Virus record (IMG/VR): IMGVR_UViG_3300024999_001891
Location: 62,001 to 126,000 of that record
DNA: 64,000 nt
Source of the DNA: a virus
Direction: 5' to 3' (one strand)
Part shown: positions 27,201 through 34,859 of the stretch, piece after piece
How positions within the stretch are numbered: position 1 is the stretch's first letter
Layout of the letters: each line of letters begins with the position of its first letter
Notes under the pieces: generated by a model
The model's database searches: none
What the model saw: the letters and a program-made list of their open reading frames with translations, nothing else
Told to the model about the DNA's origin: nothing
Made by a program: the position numbers and the translations under genes

Positions 27201-30109
27201 TTCTGTTTTTCTTGTAATTCTTGTAATTGTGCTAATAAAGTATTCGCTTCTATAATATTTCCTTTTAAAGAACTAATTTCAACACTTAAATCTTTAAATA
27301 CTTTTTTTGCATTTTCTACTCTATTATATAATTTGCCTAATCCTTCAAATAATTTACTTATTGCCCATATAAGGCCCATAGTTGCAATCATCTGAAATGC
27401 CGCCATCGCCATTGTAGAACCTGCTATAGCTACAGTTAAAGATTTAAATCCTCCTTGGATAGATAATAAACCTGCTCTTAAAGAACCTACAAACCCTAAA
27501 TTTGCCATTGCAGAAAATGTTTGCTTTATTGTTGCCCATAATGCTTTAGCTCCGATTCCTATACTTTTAAATATTGCAATAATTGCTCCGCCTGTATAAC
27601 TTAATGCTGTAGGTGGCGGTATTACAAAAGCACCTTTCATAGTAGAATTCATTATTGCTAATTCAGTTGCGGTTTGTCTGGTTAATAATATATATGACTT
27701 TAATGGCCCTACATTTAAATAAGTTGCCATTAATCTTGTAATTGCGGCTTGATTTATTTTTGCATGAGTTGAAAATGCAGAAATTGCAAATACCGCTAAT
27801 CCAAAAACGACAGGTAATCCACCTATTACCCCTGAAAATTTATTTAATACTCCCATCATTACTGTTGATAATTCTACAAAAGTCTTTAATGTACTAGAAT
27901 CTGCTAATGATAAGTAAAATTGATTAAATGTTTCTTTAAGTTGAATTAATTTTGCTGTTAAAGATTCCATATAAATCGCTTGCTTTTGCATAGCAACTCC
28001 CTCAGAATCCTCTGCGGCCTTTGTATTATTTAAAACTTTTTCCCAGTTATCCATAGTTGCTAAGAAAATGTTCTTCTGACGCACTCCTGCCGCATCAAGG
28101 GCAATTTGATTTTTTTCTACATCATTCATAGTTTTCCATTTTATAGCTAATTCATCAAATATGTCTCCCATGGGTTTAATAGTTGTCGCACTTGATTTTA
28201 TGCTTACACCAATATCATAAAAAGATTTTTCTATCTTTTTAAATGCATCAGCATCAGCTTCATCCCCAACATTAGTAATTCTAGAGAATATTGTTTTATA
28301 TGCGTTACCAATAACGTCTCCGCTCATACGAGTTACTTCAGCAGTAGTACCAACCATAGCAGATAATTTTTCAAATTTTAGTCCTGCCATTTCTGCAACG
28401 CTACCAACTCGTTCAATACCATTTGCAACTTCTTTCATTGCATCTCCATAGTCAATTTGTAAATTTCTTGCCACACCAGAAAATACATCGACTATATGAA
28501 GCGCTGAATCTGCGCTCATTTTGAATTGCATTTGTACAGCTAAAATAGCACTTGAGGAATTCTTAATCGAATCTCCTGTTAAGTTTGACATTATAACTGC
28601 CGCTTTTGAGCGATTCATAGTTTCACTTATTGTATTGTTATAGTTACCGAATACTTTAATAGCTTCTGCAACATTTTGAGTTGAACTTCCCATAGATATA
28701 GCAAATTTATTTGCACTTGTTGTTAATTCTTTAAAATCAAGAACTGTGTTGGTCATTTCCATTTGGAGAGTCGTAAAAGTATAATCCATATCTTTTATAA
28801 AATTCAATGCATCTTTAATTTGTTGAATTGCACCAAATATTATCGTTCCTACTCCTAGCCATACCATCATTTTCGTTGCGGCTCTTGCTATAGTTTCTCC
28901 AAATGTTTGAACTCTACTATTTACAATTGATATCTGTTCAGACTGAGCCTTTAAGTCCATAGCTTTAAGCTGATTAGGTATCGAGCCTAAAGTTGTTTTT
29001 AAATTTGCTGTTGCAGGAGTAAGAGAATTTATCAATGCCAAAAGACGTTGCATTTCTGCAATTTGAGAAGCATAAGATACTTTTGAAGATCTATCTTGTA
29101 TTTGCAATCTATATTTTTCTTTTATATTATTTAATTCTAAATCAGACATTACTTTATTTTGTGTCATAGTTCCATTAGCCAATTTTAATGATTGATTTAT
29201 TCTATCATAAGTATATTTCATATTAGTTACTTCATTATTTGCCTCTTTAATATGAATTGTAGTATTTCCCATTAAATCATTAGAATGTTTAACCTCTACT
29301 CCTACTGCGCGAAATTTTTGTTCCATTTTACTTACTGCTAATAAATATGCTTGTTCTTGTTGACTAGGATTTTTAAAATCAAAAAGAGTAGTAGTAGCTT
29401 TATTGGTATTATTAGTATTATTATTTAATGCTCTGAATGCAATATCTGCATTAGTTTTAATATCTTTTAAATCTGCTTTAATTTTTATAAAGTTATTACG
29501 TAAATCTTCATTTAGTTTTAATCCTTTTAACTTTTTATCTAAAGCGTCTAAATATGCTAAACCTTCTTTATCAATTGCTCCTGATACCTTTGATCCTCTT
29601 AAAGCAGTAGCTATATTATTAAGCTCTTGTTTATAAGTTCCCAAATCATTCTTAAGTTTATCAATCATATCTTGATTTAGTTTTGTAATTTTTTGTGTTG
29701 ATTGCATCATTACTTTTTTAGTTTTTTCACCTGCATCATTATATTGTTGTACTAATTGCTGTGTAATTTGAACTGTATTTCCAGTAACAGTATGCAAAAC
29801 CCCAATTGATTTAGTAAGTCTAAGTACGCCATTTTCATCTTTTTGCCAATCTTGTGTAAGTATTTTTATATCTTTCATTTTTGCTAAAGGTGTAACCATT
29901 TTTTCGAATCCTTTTTTTATTTTTTCCGTTTCAGTCTTTGCACCTTGAGCGAGACGTTCTAATCCTTTGATCGCTTCTTCTGAAATATTTATTCTAACTT
30001 TAAGATTATTTTTATCTATTGCTGTTTGCATTTTAAGAATTTGAGAATCAATTTCTGCTTGATTAAATATTAATGATACTTTTACTCCGATACTATAATC
30101 TGAAGCCAC
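24263..30109 (-). CDS. tail tape measure protein
   Basis: This 1948-residue protein starts at GTG (GGAG about 10 bases upstream). Long helical coiled-coil stretches fill the N- and C-terminal thirds. A TP901-type core at about 430-630 shows FAISMGSSTQNVAEAIKVFG and MVGTTAEVTRMSGDVIGNAYK. Hydrophobic segments follow at about 770-790 (VVFGLAVFAISAF) and about 900-930 (MAMAAFQMIATMGLIWAI). It sets tail length and passes into the host membrane on ejection. At 0.15 nm per residue the tail would be about 290 nm. Unlike SPbeta YomI, no peptidase or transglycosylase motif is obvious. It follows the recombinase gene instead of directly following the chaperones. Confidence 0.92.
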   Translation of the reverse strand: MASDYSIGVKVSLIFNQAEIDSQILKMQTAIDKNNLKVRINISEEAIKGLERLAQGAKTETEKIKKGFEKMVTPLAKMKDIKILTQDWQKDENGVLRLTKSIGVLHTVTGNTVQITQQLVQQYNDAGEKTKKVMMQSTQKITKLNQDMIDKLKNDLGTYKQELNNIATALRGSKVSGAIDKEGLAYLDALDKKLKGLKLNEDLRNNFIKIKADLKDIKTNADIAFRALNNNTNNTNKATTTLFDFKNPSQQEQAYLLAVSKMEQKFRAVGVEVKHSNDLMGNTTIHIKEANNEVTNMKYTYDRINQSLKLANGTMTQNKVMSDLELNNIKEKYRLQIQDRSSKVSYASQIAEMQRLLALINSLTPATANLKTTLGSIPNQLKAMDLKAQSEQISIVNSRVQTFGETIARAATKMMVWLGVGTIIFGAIQQIKDALNFIKDMDYTFTTLQMEMTNTVLDFKELTTSANKFAISMGSSTQNVAEAIKVFGNYNNTISETMNRSKAAVIMSNLTGDSIKNSSSAILAVQMQFKMSADSALHIVDVFSGVARNLQIDYGDAMKEVANGIERVGSVAEMAGLKFEKLSAMVGTTAEVTRMSGDVIGNAYKTIFSRITNVGDEADADAFKKIEKSFYDIGVSIKSSATTIKPMGDIFDELAIKWKTMNDVEKNQIALDAAGVRQKNIFLATMDNWEKVLNNTKAAEDSEGVAMQKQAIYMESLTAKLIQLKETFNQFYLSLADSSTLKTFVELSTVMMGVLNKFSGVIGGLPVVFGLAVFAISAFSTHAKINQAAITRLMATYLNVGPLKSYILLTRQTATELAIMNSTMKGAFVIPPPTALSYTGGAIIAIFKSIGIGAKALWATIKQTFSAMANLGFVGSLRAGLLSIQGGFKSLTVAIAGSTMAMAAFQMIATMGLIWAISKLFEGLGKLYNRVENAKKVFKDLSVEISSLKGNIIEANTLLAQLQELQEKQNNQTLNTEDSQKLLDLKVKLAEILPNTTTGYTAEGKAISDNSDMIREQIALNKELAKSKQQELINSSIGKDTRKEYQDNNEDLQKLIKLRETYKKGSLDNQNNPVVKLYYDTNLKNVTKEISELYPELDKSKTALNDWIIALDESSDGAKLGALNINALINVLKESKDIDMEKLIPNLKNSTFIDELKSANEELNKMRDSGSNQNELNTRYDELAERLQHLLQYEGKMSDSDGQSFLNKVFKIPNVRTATQDIKDLTDATLQFNTKIKTQANELGEINQLISDNNNGIKVQGSNIMDLILKYPDLTEAMIVQNGQISFSTAGLEILRLKRIDEMKTSLNAEIEKVNATQNGVGARLKAYGVEIDALMTLAEAQDEIAEGQKRLYEEASESGDAGIQNKKIAQFQKDADNIIKLVKAKENMDKLINQVFTNDQFGVNTSKADSNASKAESAAEREAQAWETLTDELNKYIDAVTIAQQKRKEDFDATGAKLHAGFLAGADASSAKIQTEETYVNDLFGAYNDLQKSILDWRVKQDKFKVGTREYDAIENKIKEINELQAKSSKLAEAEVPILAKMKKEWNDMYKPIETMKNSFNAVESKIKSVSETFKNSIRDISTKVNFNTIMNTDSSGTGKELFESLLNTYKARITDFYSLMDDLRRVDTQKTDQFVALTKKKNEGTISESEEAILNEISNWDELNDKLVEYGLTVEEITKIQKDYAEISAIVTKQENERKKAKSNIEAEQAKLEKMNDQLTIEKQITDLRDKQLKLAQAQDDIEKEKLNRNNEVILASGEKTLTYDVSKVQELYKAKEIAQKEVDDTLRQQDLESQKEAISDEIKAKQQYLDTKLPELQEKEMAQYVTKWSMITNKQFSQENALGVIQTAGANSRIETMKLELKAVRELWDLRIKNASEAGKAEKEAFASGLAGNAYIPANYSNPNMGSSVKIVNNIVSIDGISLTNDESKGFIDYLRSLGLIENSN

Positions 30110-30142
30110 TTACACCACTCTCCTTATTTAAACTTTACATTT

Positions 30143-30180
30143 ACTTTAAATAATGAAGATTAATGACATCTTCTTAAAGT
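30143..30180 (-). terminator. hairpin between recombinase and tape measure genes
   Basis: An outer stem ACTTTAA (30143-30149)/TTAAAGT (30174-30180) and inner stem GAAGAT/ATCTTC (30155-30160, 30168-30173) are separated by a one-sided ATAAT bulge, three bases after the recombinase stop. No T-run follows on the - strand. It may act as an RNA processing or attenuation structure. Confidence 0.4.
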
Positions 30181-30182
30181 AT

Positions 30183-31202
30183 TTATGACTTATTTTCTTC
30201 TAAATATGCTTTTAACTTATCTAAACCTTTCCATTTTTTATCTTTAGATGTACTATCGTTATATAAAGAAACTAAACTAGAATCTGACCATTTTTGTAAA
30301 TCTTTTACAAAATCTTCTTCACAACCAGATTTTAATAAATAAGTTGTCCAGTAATGTCTTCCTGCGTGTGCATACCATGTTCTTCCTAAGAATTTTGTCC
30401 ATTTTTTCATCCATCTTCTTAAAGTAATTACATCAGCAGGACTTCCATTCTTTTTAATAAATATAAATTCATGATTTTGATTATTTTTCTTCATAATCGC
30501 ATCTCTTACTGTCAACCAATTTACATAGTGTTGTTCGAATATATCTTTTATTATATATCTGTGAATTTTTTTACCATTTTTGCCTCTACCTTTTACCTGC
30601 ATTTCTTTAGTAGTTTCTAAAAACAAATCTTCATAAGCTATATTATTTAAATCTATTAACTCTGTTGTAAATCTAACCAACTCACTAATTCTAGAACCAG
30701 AACCCATTATTAAAGCAAGTAAACACACTTCTTGATCTAACCCTTTACTTTTTAACCATTTAGATAAATTTTCTAATTCTTCTGTAGAAAATACAGACTT
30801 TTCTCTTACTAGCTCTTTATGTAATTTTTCTATTTTTTTAACATTATTTTTAAAATTAGGATAATCATCATCTAATACATTTTCAACAAACGTACTTAAG
30901 GAGCTTAATGAGCTATGAACTTGTGCAAATCTATTTGAACTCCATTTTAAATCAGTTACAGCGTAATCAAAAAAATCCATTAATTGAGATTTTTTAATAT
31001 TAATAAAAAAAACATTATTATTATGCAGTAAATTCCATACAAAAAATATATTAAAATTTGATGTATACGAATTTACCGAAGTATCTGATCGTTTAGTATT
31101 AAAATTTCTTAAAAATTTATCTACTAATTTCTTATTTTCAGGATTAATCTGATTAATTAATTCTGGTGTAGTTATTTTATGGCGAAATGTAGTGCGACTC
31201 AT
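30183..31202 (-). CDS. tyrosine recombinase/integrase-like protein in the tail operon
   Basis: This 339-residue protein has an N-terminal SAM-like core-binding domain (about 20-130) and a catalytic domain with Arg171 (GSGSRISEL), Lys204 (MQVKGRG), His279-xx-Arg282 (HAGRH), Trp305 at the His/Trp position and nucleophile Tyr314 (SLVSLYN). The full catalytic set is present, so it could be active. It lies between tail completion genes and the tape measure, not next to a lysogeny module or a visible att site. SPbeta-like phages also carry a recombinase-like gene (YomM) near the tape measure, so it may be a structural or regulatory relic of that lineage. Confidence 0.85.
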   Translation of the reverse strand: MSRTTFRHKITTPELINQINPENKKLVDKFLRNFNTKRSDTSVNSYTSNFNIFFVWNLLHNNNVFFINIKKSQLMDFFDYAVTDLKWSSNRFAQVHSSLSSLSTFVENVLDDDYPNFKNNVKKIEKLHKELVREKSVFSTEELENLSKWLKSKGLDQEVCLLALIMGSGSRISELVRFTTELIDLNNIAYEDLFLETTKEMQVKGRGKNGKKIHRYIIKDIFEQHYVNWLTVRDAIMKKNNQNHEFIFIKKNGSPADVITLRRWMKKWTKFLGRTWYAHAGRHYWTTYLLKSGCEEDFVKDLQKWSDSSLVSLYNDSTSKDKKWKGLDKLKAYLEENKS

Positions 31203-31214
31203 TATAATTACCTC

Positions 31215-31625
31215 CTATATATTTACAAACCCCTGTATATCCATTATATAACCATATAAATTTGAATCATCTTCTATATATTGTGGTGATTCAATACGAA
31301 CATTTCTCAATCCTTTTTCGGAAAATAAATTTTTATTATTATTAATAAAATATTCTATTTCTCCAGTAATCTTGCTTGCTCCACCATCTTCAATATCAAA
31401 ACAAAATATAGTTAAATAAAATTCTTTTTTGGCTTGAATAGTTCCATAATTAATAATATTTGATCTCGGATGTAATATTAAAATTGTGGGTTTTTCAATT
31501 ACTCTTGAAATATCTAATTTTTCTGTTTCAATAATATAATTAGAAAATTGTTCTTTTATGATTTCATAACAAATAGACCAAATCGAATTTAAATAATTAG
31601 TAGAATCAAATATCATATTAATCAC
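31215..31625 (-). CDS. putative tail terminator/completion protein
   Basis: This 136-residue alpha-beta protein (helix SIWSICYEIIKEQFSNYI, then strands TILILHP, KEFYLTIFCFDIED, VRIESPQYIED) is the size and layout of phage tail-terminator proteins. It overlaps the gp10-like gene by four bases. The order adaptor, gp10-like, terminator is the usual neck-to-tail order in siphophages. The call is based on order and size. Confidence 0.5.
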   Translation of the reverse strand: MINMIFDSTNYLNSIWSICYEIIKEQFSNYIIETEKLDISRVIEKPTILILHPRSNIINYGTIQAKKEFYLTIFCFDIEDGGASKITGEIEYFINNNKNLFSEKGLRNVRIESPQYIEDDSNLYGYIMDIQGFVNI

Positions 31626-32098
31626 CCACTACCTTTATTAATATCTTTAATAACTTTTTTAACCATATCTTTAAGATAATCTCTTACAGGTTTTCTCATT
31701 TTTATATATGTACTCCTCATAAATTTTCTTGGTTTTTTAGCTTCTTTGCCTGTTTTCTTAAAGTAATACATACCATTTGTACCATTTCCACCCTCAACTA
31801 AAGCCGAAACATCTCTTCCAGTTTTTTCATCTTTTCTACGACTACCAATTTCTAAATTAATTCCATTACCATCTATATTATTAGCTATTGATAAAGGCAT
31901 ATTAATTGGATCTTGAAGTCCTCCATGAATCCCTTTTCTTTTATACATCTTAGGTTGATACTTATCATAAACTTCTGATTGAATTTCTTGTGATATTTGA
32001 TGTTGTATTTTTGTCCCTAAATCTACAGCTTTAGACGTAAATTCTTTTTCTAACATTCTTACAAGATCTTTACCTAAAAAACTTATATCTCTACCCAT
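31622..32098 (-). CDS. HK97 gp10-like neck/tail completion protein
   Basis: About 158 residues and basic. An N-terminal amphipathic helix (LGKDLVRMLEKEFTSKAVDLGTKI) is followed by a loop-rich centre and a C-terminal RKFMRSTYIKMRKPVRDYLKDMVKKVI helix, as in gp10-like proteins that join connector and tail. The frame opens at TTG 32110. I prefer ATG 32098, which begins just after the upstream stop, though the earlier start cannot be excluded. Confidence 0.55.
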   Translation of the reverse strand: MGRDISFLGKDLVRMLEKEFTSKAVDLGTKIQHQISQEIQSEVYDKYQPKMYKRKGIHGGLQDPINMPLSIANNIDGNGINLEIGSRRKDEKTGRDVSALVEGGNGTNGMYYFKKTGKEAKKPRKFMRSTYIKMRKPVRDYLKDMVKKVIKDINKGSG

Positions 32099-32099
32099 A

Positions 32100-32567
32100 T
32101 TACTCACCAATTCCTAATGGTTCACAAATAAATACTTGTAATTGAGGATAATCTTTTAATTTATTAAAATACCAAGTATAACTTAAGTTATATTTAGGTT
32201 TAACTTTTTTCGGAAAGTCTTCATCAGGATATAAATAAAATCTCATACTATTTTTTTCATCATCTGTCATAGCTTTTAAATTCAACTTGCTTTCCCAAGG
32301 AATAAATATACCATAGCTACCTAATGGAATACCGCTTAAAGCAATAGTGTCTTTATCATCTCCAACCTGTTTACCTTGTTTTATTAATCCTAATATATCT
32401 ATTATTTTTTCAACAGCTATACTTTGTACATTTTGAGTAAACTTATCTTTTAATCCCGTTCCTGAAAGCGTATAAATTACTCTTATGGGAACAATTGATT
32501 GAAGTTTAATCATTTCATAATGTTGATCTGCAAGTTCTTTTGTAAATACATCGTCAATCTCAAACAT
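32100..32567 (-). CDS. putative head-tail adaptor/stopper
   Basis: The 155-residue product starts at ATG 32567, eight bases after AGGTGG. The frame opens slightly earlier. A charged helical N-terminus is followed by a beta-rich C-terminal half (YGIFIPWESKLN, MRFYLYPDEDFP, YNLSYTWYFNKL). It lies between the tail chaperone and the gp10-like gene and follows a terminator. Stopper or adaptor is a positional guess. Confidence 0.4.
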   Translation of the reverse strand: MFEIDDVFTKELADQHYEMIKLQSIVPIRVIYTLSGTGLKDKFTQNVQSIAVEKIIDILGLIKQGKQVGDDKDTIALSGIPLGSYGIFIPWESKLNLKAMTDDEKNSMRFYLYPDEDFPKKVKPKYNLSYTWYFNKLKDYPQLQVFICEPLGIGE

Positions 32568-32581
32568 TTGTCTCACCACCT

Positions 32582-32616
32582 AAAAAAATAAAGGGAAAGT
32601 AAAATTACTTTCCCTT
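32582..32616 (-). terminator. intrinsic terminator after the chaperone T segment
   Basis: Stem AAGGGAAAGTAA (32591-32602)/TTACTTTCCCTT (32605-32616) has a two-base gap and is followed on the - strand by TATTTTTTTA. The stem contains the stop codon of the chaperone gene. Confidence 0.85.
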
Positions 32617-33102
32617 CTTAGTATCATTCTGTGATTTGTTATAAGAATATTCTTGAAACTCACCATCTAATGAATATTCTTCTGAAGTTGCTTGCCATAA
32701 TAACTCATCTTCTTCATTAAGTCTTTCCATCAGAATATCTAAGATAAACTTCTTATTCATATATGGATTCTTTTGAGCAACTTTAAGAATAAATCCAACT
32801 TCATTTAATCCATTTTTATAATGAATATTATCTTTAGTAGAATTTCCTAATAATTTATCGATATCATCTATTTTATTTTCAAGTTGTCTTATGTCTATCC
32901 AAATTAAATCACATGATTTATTCTCTTTTTCTAATTTATATATTTGCTCAAGCAACTTATCTATCTCATTGGCTGTTGATTCTCTAAGTTGCCCAAGTTC
33001 TTTTTTATATTTATCTGTTTTCGATTTTTCTTCATTTGTTCGTGCAAGCATACGTCTTACATTATGAATTCTCCATGGATCATATTCTTTAGCCTTGGAA
33101 GC
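32605..33102 (-). CDS. tail assembly chaperone, downstream (T) segment made by +1 frameshift
   Basis: The frame is open from 33132 to the stop at 32605 and overlaps the end of the G gene in the +1 frame. An ATG exists at 33051, but it has no ribosome site at proper spacing. Upstream of it the frame encodes AKEYDPWRIHNVRRMLART, a conserved-looking segment that would be lost with that start. The rest is a charged coiled coil (about 130 residues) with a helical C-terminus. The arrangement (short G, then overlapping T, then tape measure) is the classic tail chaperone pair, in which a small fraction of ribosomes make a G-T fusion. Confidence 0.65.
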   Translation of the reverse strand, partial: ASKAKEYDPWRIHNVRRMLARTNEEKSKTDKYKKELGQLRESTANEIDKLLEQIYKLEKENKSCDLIWIDIRQLENKIDDIDKLLGNSTKDNIHYKNGLNEVGFILKVAQKNPYMNKKFILDILMERLNEEDELLWQATSEEYSLDGEFQEYSYNKSQNDTKKGK

Positions 33103-33490
33103 GAAAGACTTCTGAAATAGCTTTATTAAGTTCTACAAAAATCGCTATTCCACAGTCCTCCAAATCATTAACTACCTCATTAATATCTTCAGCAAAATCA
33201 ACTTCTCCTCTTGTCATTGCTATCAAAAGAGCAACAGTTCGAAGCTTGTCAATTTTCTCATTTTCTCGCTTAGTATCCTCATGCTCAATATCAATAACCG
33301 TTTTACCTTCTTTATCAATAATGACTGGATATTGTTTATCTTTATATTTCTCTGTAATTTGATTATAATCTTTTTGTGAAATATCATACAAATTAAATAG
33401 TATATTGCCTTGAAATTCAAAAGGAATTTGTAATCTCTCATTTTTTAAATCTTTGAATGAAAATCTCTTCTCTTTAATTGCTTTTGTCAT
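33089..33490 (-). CDS. tail assembly chaperone, G product
   Basis: This 133-residue, mainly helical protein (FSFKDLKNERLQIPFEF, a central QYPVIIDKEGKTVIDIEH strand pair, C-terminal AIFVELNKAISEVFRFQG) has the size and position of phage tail chaperones that coat the tape measure during assembly. It sits between the tail tube gene and the T segment. Its last codons form the frameshift site, and its mRNA leader contains 10-base phased repeats (33533-33582). Confidence 0.65.
   Translation of the reverse strand: MTKAIKEKRFSFKDLKNERLQIPFEFQGNILFNLYDISQKDYNQITEKYKDKQYPVIIDKEGKTVIDIEHEDTKRENEKIDKLRTVALLIAMTRGEVDFAEDINEVVNDLEDCGIAIFVELNKAISEVFRFQG
33101..33109 (-). promoter_or_regulatory. candidate +1 frameshift site
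   Basis: The G frame reads GUC UUU CGC UUC CAA GGC UAA. The T frame is offset by +1. Slipping from UUU to UUC on a Phe tRNA, encouraged by the rare CGC codon, would place the ribosome in the T frame as GCU UCC AAG GCU. The only zone in which the switch can happen is 33132-33089. Confidence 0.5.
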
Positions 33491-33532
33491 AGTAAAACAC
33501 AGCCTTTCTTCCTATTAGCGATTTAACCATTT

Positions 33533-33582
33533 GCTAATCGCCCTAAATGACCTTAAATCGCCATATTTGGCGTTATTTGACC
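33533..33582 (-). repeat. five 10-base phased repeat units upstream of the tail chaperones
   Basis: Consecutive units on the + strand: GCTAATCGCC, CTAAATGACC, TTAAATCGCC, ATATTTGGCG, TTATTTGACC. They follow a strict 10-base step and share an (A/T)AAAT or ATTT core and a GCC/ACC end. CGCCA/TGGCG forms a small hairpin across units 3 and 4. The 171-base gap (33491-33661) also holds the tail tube terminator and a TATACT -10-like box on the - strand (near 33595) without a good -35. Confidence 0.45.
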
Positions 33583-33625
33583 CCTGTTTTTAGTATAGAA
33601 TCTACATTCTATTACTTATGGATTT

Positions 33626-33657
33626 TAAAAAAGAAAAAGAGGGAGTGACCCCTCTTT
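33626..33657 (-). terminator. terminator after the tail tube gene
   Basis: Stem AAAGAGGG (33636-33643)/CCCTCTTT (33650-33657) is followed on the - strand by TTCTTTTTT. It lies five bases after the tail tube stop. Confidence 0.85.
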
Positions 33658-33661
33658 AAGA

Positions 33662-34501
33662 TTAAGAAATAGTAATTGATAAAACATTTGATAAAAATGA
33701 TCCACCACTTGCAGTTGTTACTTTAGCTTGCACTCCTACGGCACCAGTTCCACTAAATTTAACTTTTAATTCATTATTACCACTTACTTCAGTAATTTCT
33801 GTGATAACCGGAGTTCCAGTAACTTTAACAATTGTGATAGATGTTATTTCACCCATAAGTTCTGGTGCAGTTAATGCAGTTAAATCTACATCAGTACTTT
33901 TAAAATCTTTAGCTGTAACAGTTAAAGTAGCACCTACTGTACCTACGGCAGTAGCTAAACCTGCAACGGTAACAGCAGTTGGCGTAATATCTTTAAACAC
34001 ACGCATATCTGAAGTTACGTTATAGGCTCCTTCACCAGTAGTTTTATAAAGAGCTTCTGCGTCTCCTTTTTCATTTGTTACATTTGTTAATTTTCCATTA
34101 ACAAAATAAACTTCATAATATAACGGACGCCCTTGATCATCCAAAGGTTGACGGTCATCTGATAATGCTTCGGCAAACCATAATTGTTGACCTTTCAATT
34201 TACTGACAGAATTTAAGAACCCTTTATATGTTTGGGTAATTTTCATTGTAGAAGTAACTTTTCCTTCTTTTGTCTCTGTTTGACTTCTTCCATCATAAAC
34301 GTCGATTTTATTTGTAGTATCTGATGCATCAAATGCATCAACGTGATAAATTCTATTCCATTCTGTTCCAATTGCAGGATCATATGATGTTATTGTTGTA
34401 GCTGTACTATAATAAATATCTCTCTCTGCCCCGATTACTGCTGAACCACCTTGTCCTAATTTACTAGGATCAAAAGTGTCTACGCCTTTGATAAATGCCA
34501 T
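33662..34501 (-). CDS. major tail tube protein with C-terminal Ig-like domain
   Basis: This 279-residue protein has an N-terminal tube domain (about 1-170; YHVDAFDASDTTNKIDVYDGRSQTE and KITQTYKGFLNSVSKLKGQQLWF are typical strand-helix elements of siphophage tube proteins). A Thr/Val/Gly-rich Ig-like domain (about 175-279) follows, of the kind that decorates tail tubes. Codon use is more GC-rich than the neighbours, as for a highly expressed protein. It is followed by a strong terminator and precedes the chaperones. The Ig-like domain is Thr/Ser rich and is a plausible glycan acceptor. Confidence 0.75.
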   Translation of the reverse strand: MAFIKGVDTFDPSKLGQGGSAVIGAERDIYYSTATTITSYDPAIGTEWNRIYHVDAFDASDTTNKIDVYDGRSQTETKEGKVTSTMKITQTYKGFLNSVSKLKGQQLWFAEALSDDRQPLDDQGRPLYYEVYFVNGKLTNVTNEKGDAEALYKTTGEGAYNVTSDMRVFKDITPTAVTVAGLATAVGTVGATLTVTAKDFKSTDVDLTALTAPELMGEITSITIVKVTGTPVITEITEVSGNNELKVKFSGTGAVGVQAKVTTASGGSFLSNVLSITIS

Positions 34502-34541
34502 TATTGACCACTCTCCTTAAAGTTTTAAATATATTATAAAA

Positions 34542-34559
34542 ACTTTCATATATGAAAGT
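34542..34559 (-). terminator. short hairpin with T-run after the 34562 gene
   Basis: The 18-base palindrome ACTTTCATATATGAAAGT is followed on the - strand by TTTTTATAAT. The stem is short, so efficiency is uncertain. Confidence 0.5.
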
Positions 34560-34561
34560 AA

Positions 34562-34846
34562 TTATTCTTTAATAATTATTAAATTTTCTGGCAATCTAGC
34601 AATACAACCACTTAAATTTAAAATGGATTTTCTTCCTTCTGGAAGATCAACGCTTAATTTAATTTCTCTACCAAATTCTTTAGTTAACGCTTCTTCTATT
34701 AAATATAAAGTAGAAATAGCTTTTTTGCCAACCATAAGCACCCATTCTTCAAGAGTAAGAATATTTTCATTTAATTCTTTATTTTCATTCATAAATGTTT
34801 CTTTAACTTGAACTATATAAGTTTCACCATCCAATGTTACTTTCAT
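34562..34846 (-). CDS. hypothetical 94-aa virion-region protein
   Basis: MKVTLDGETYIVQVKETFMNENKELN at the N-terminus looks like a beta hairpin. A helix (ILTLEEWVLMVGKKAISTLYLIEEALTKEFG) and a short strand pair (IKLSVDLPEG, ILNLSGCIARLPENLIII) follow. It lies between the 34860 helical protein and the tail tube gene, where siphophages often have a small connector or tail completion factor. I do not recognise a family. Confidence 0.5.
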   Translation of the reverse strand: MKVTLDGETYIVQVKETFMNENKELNENILTLEEWVLMVGKKAISTLYLIEEALTKEFGREIKLSVDLPEGRKSILNLSGCIARLPENLIIIKE

Positions 34847-34859
34847 TAAATCAAACCTC

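Noticed and set aside
30183-31202. Integration module with attachment site next to the recombinase
   Set aside because: No tRNA gene, no direct repeat suited to att core and no repressor or excisionase nearby.
33223-33441. 72-codon - strand frame overlapping the chaperone G gene
   Set aside because: Out of frame within the G gene, composition nonsensical, no ribosome site.
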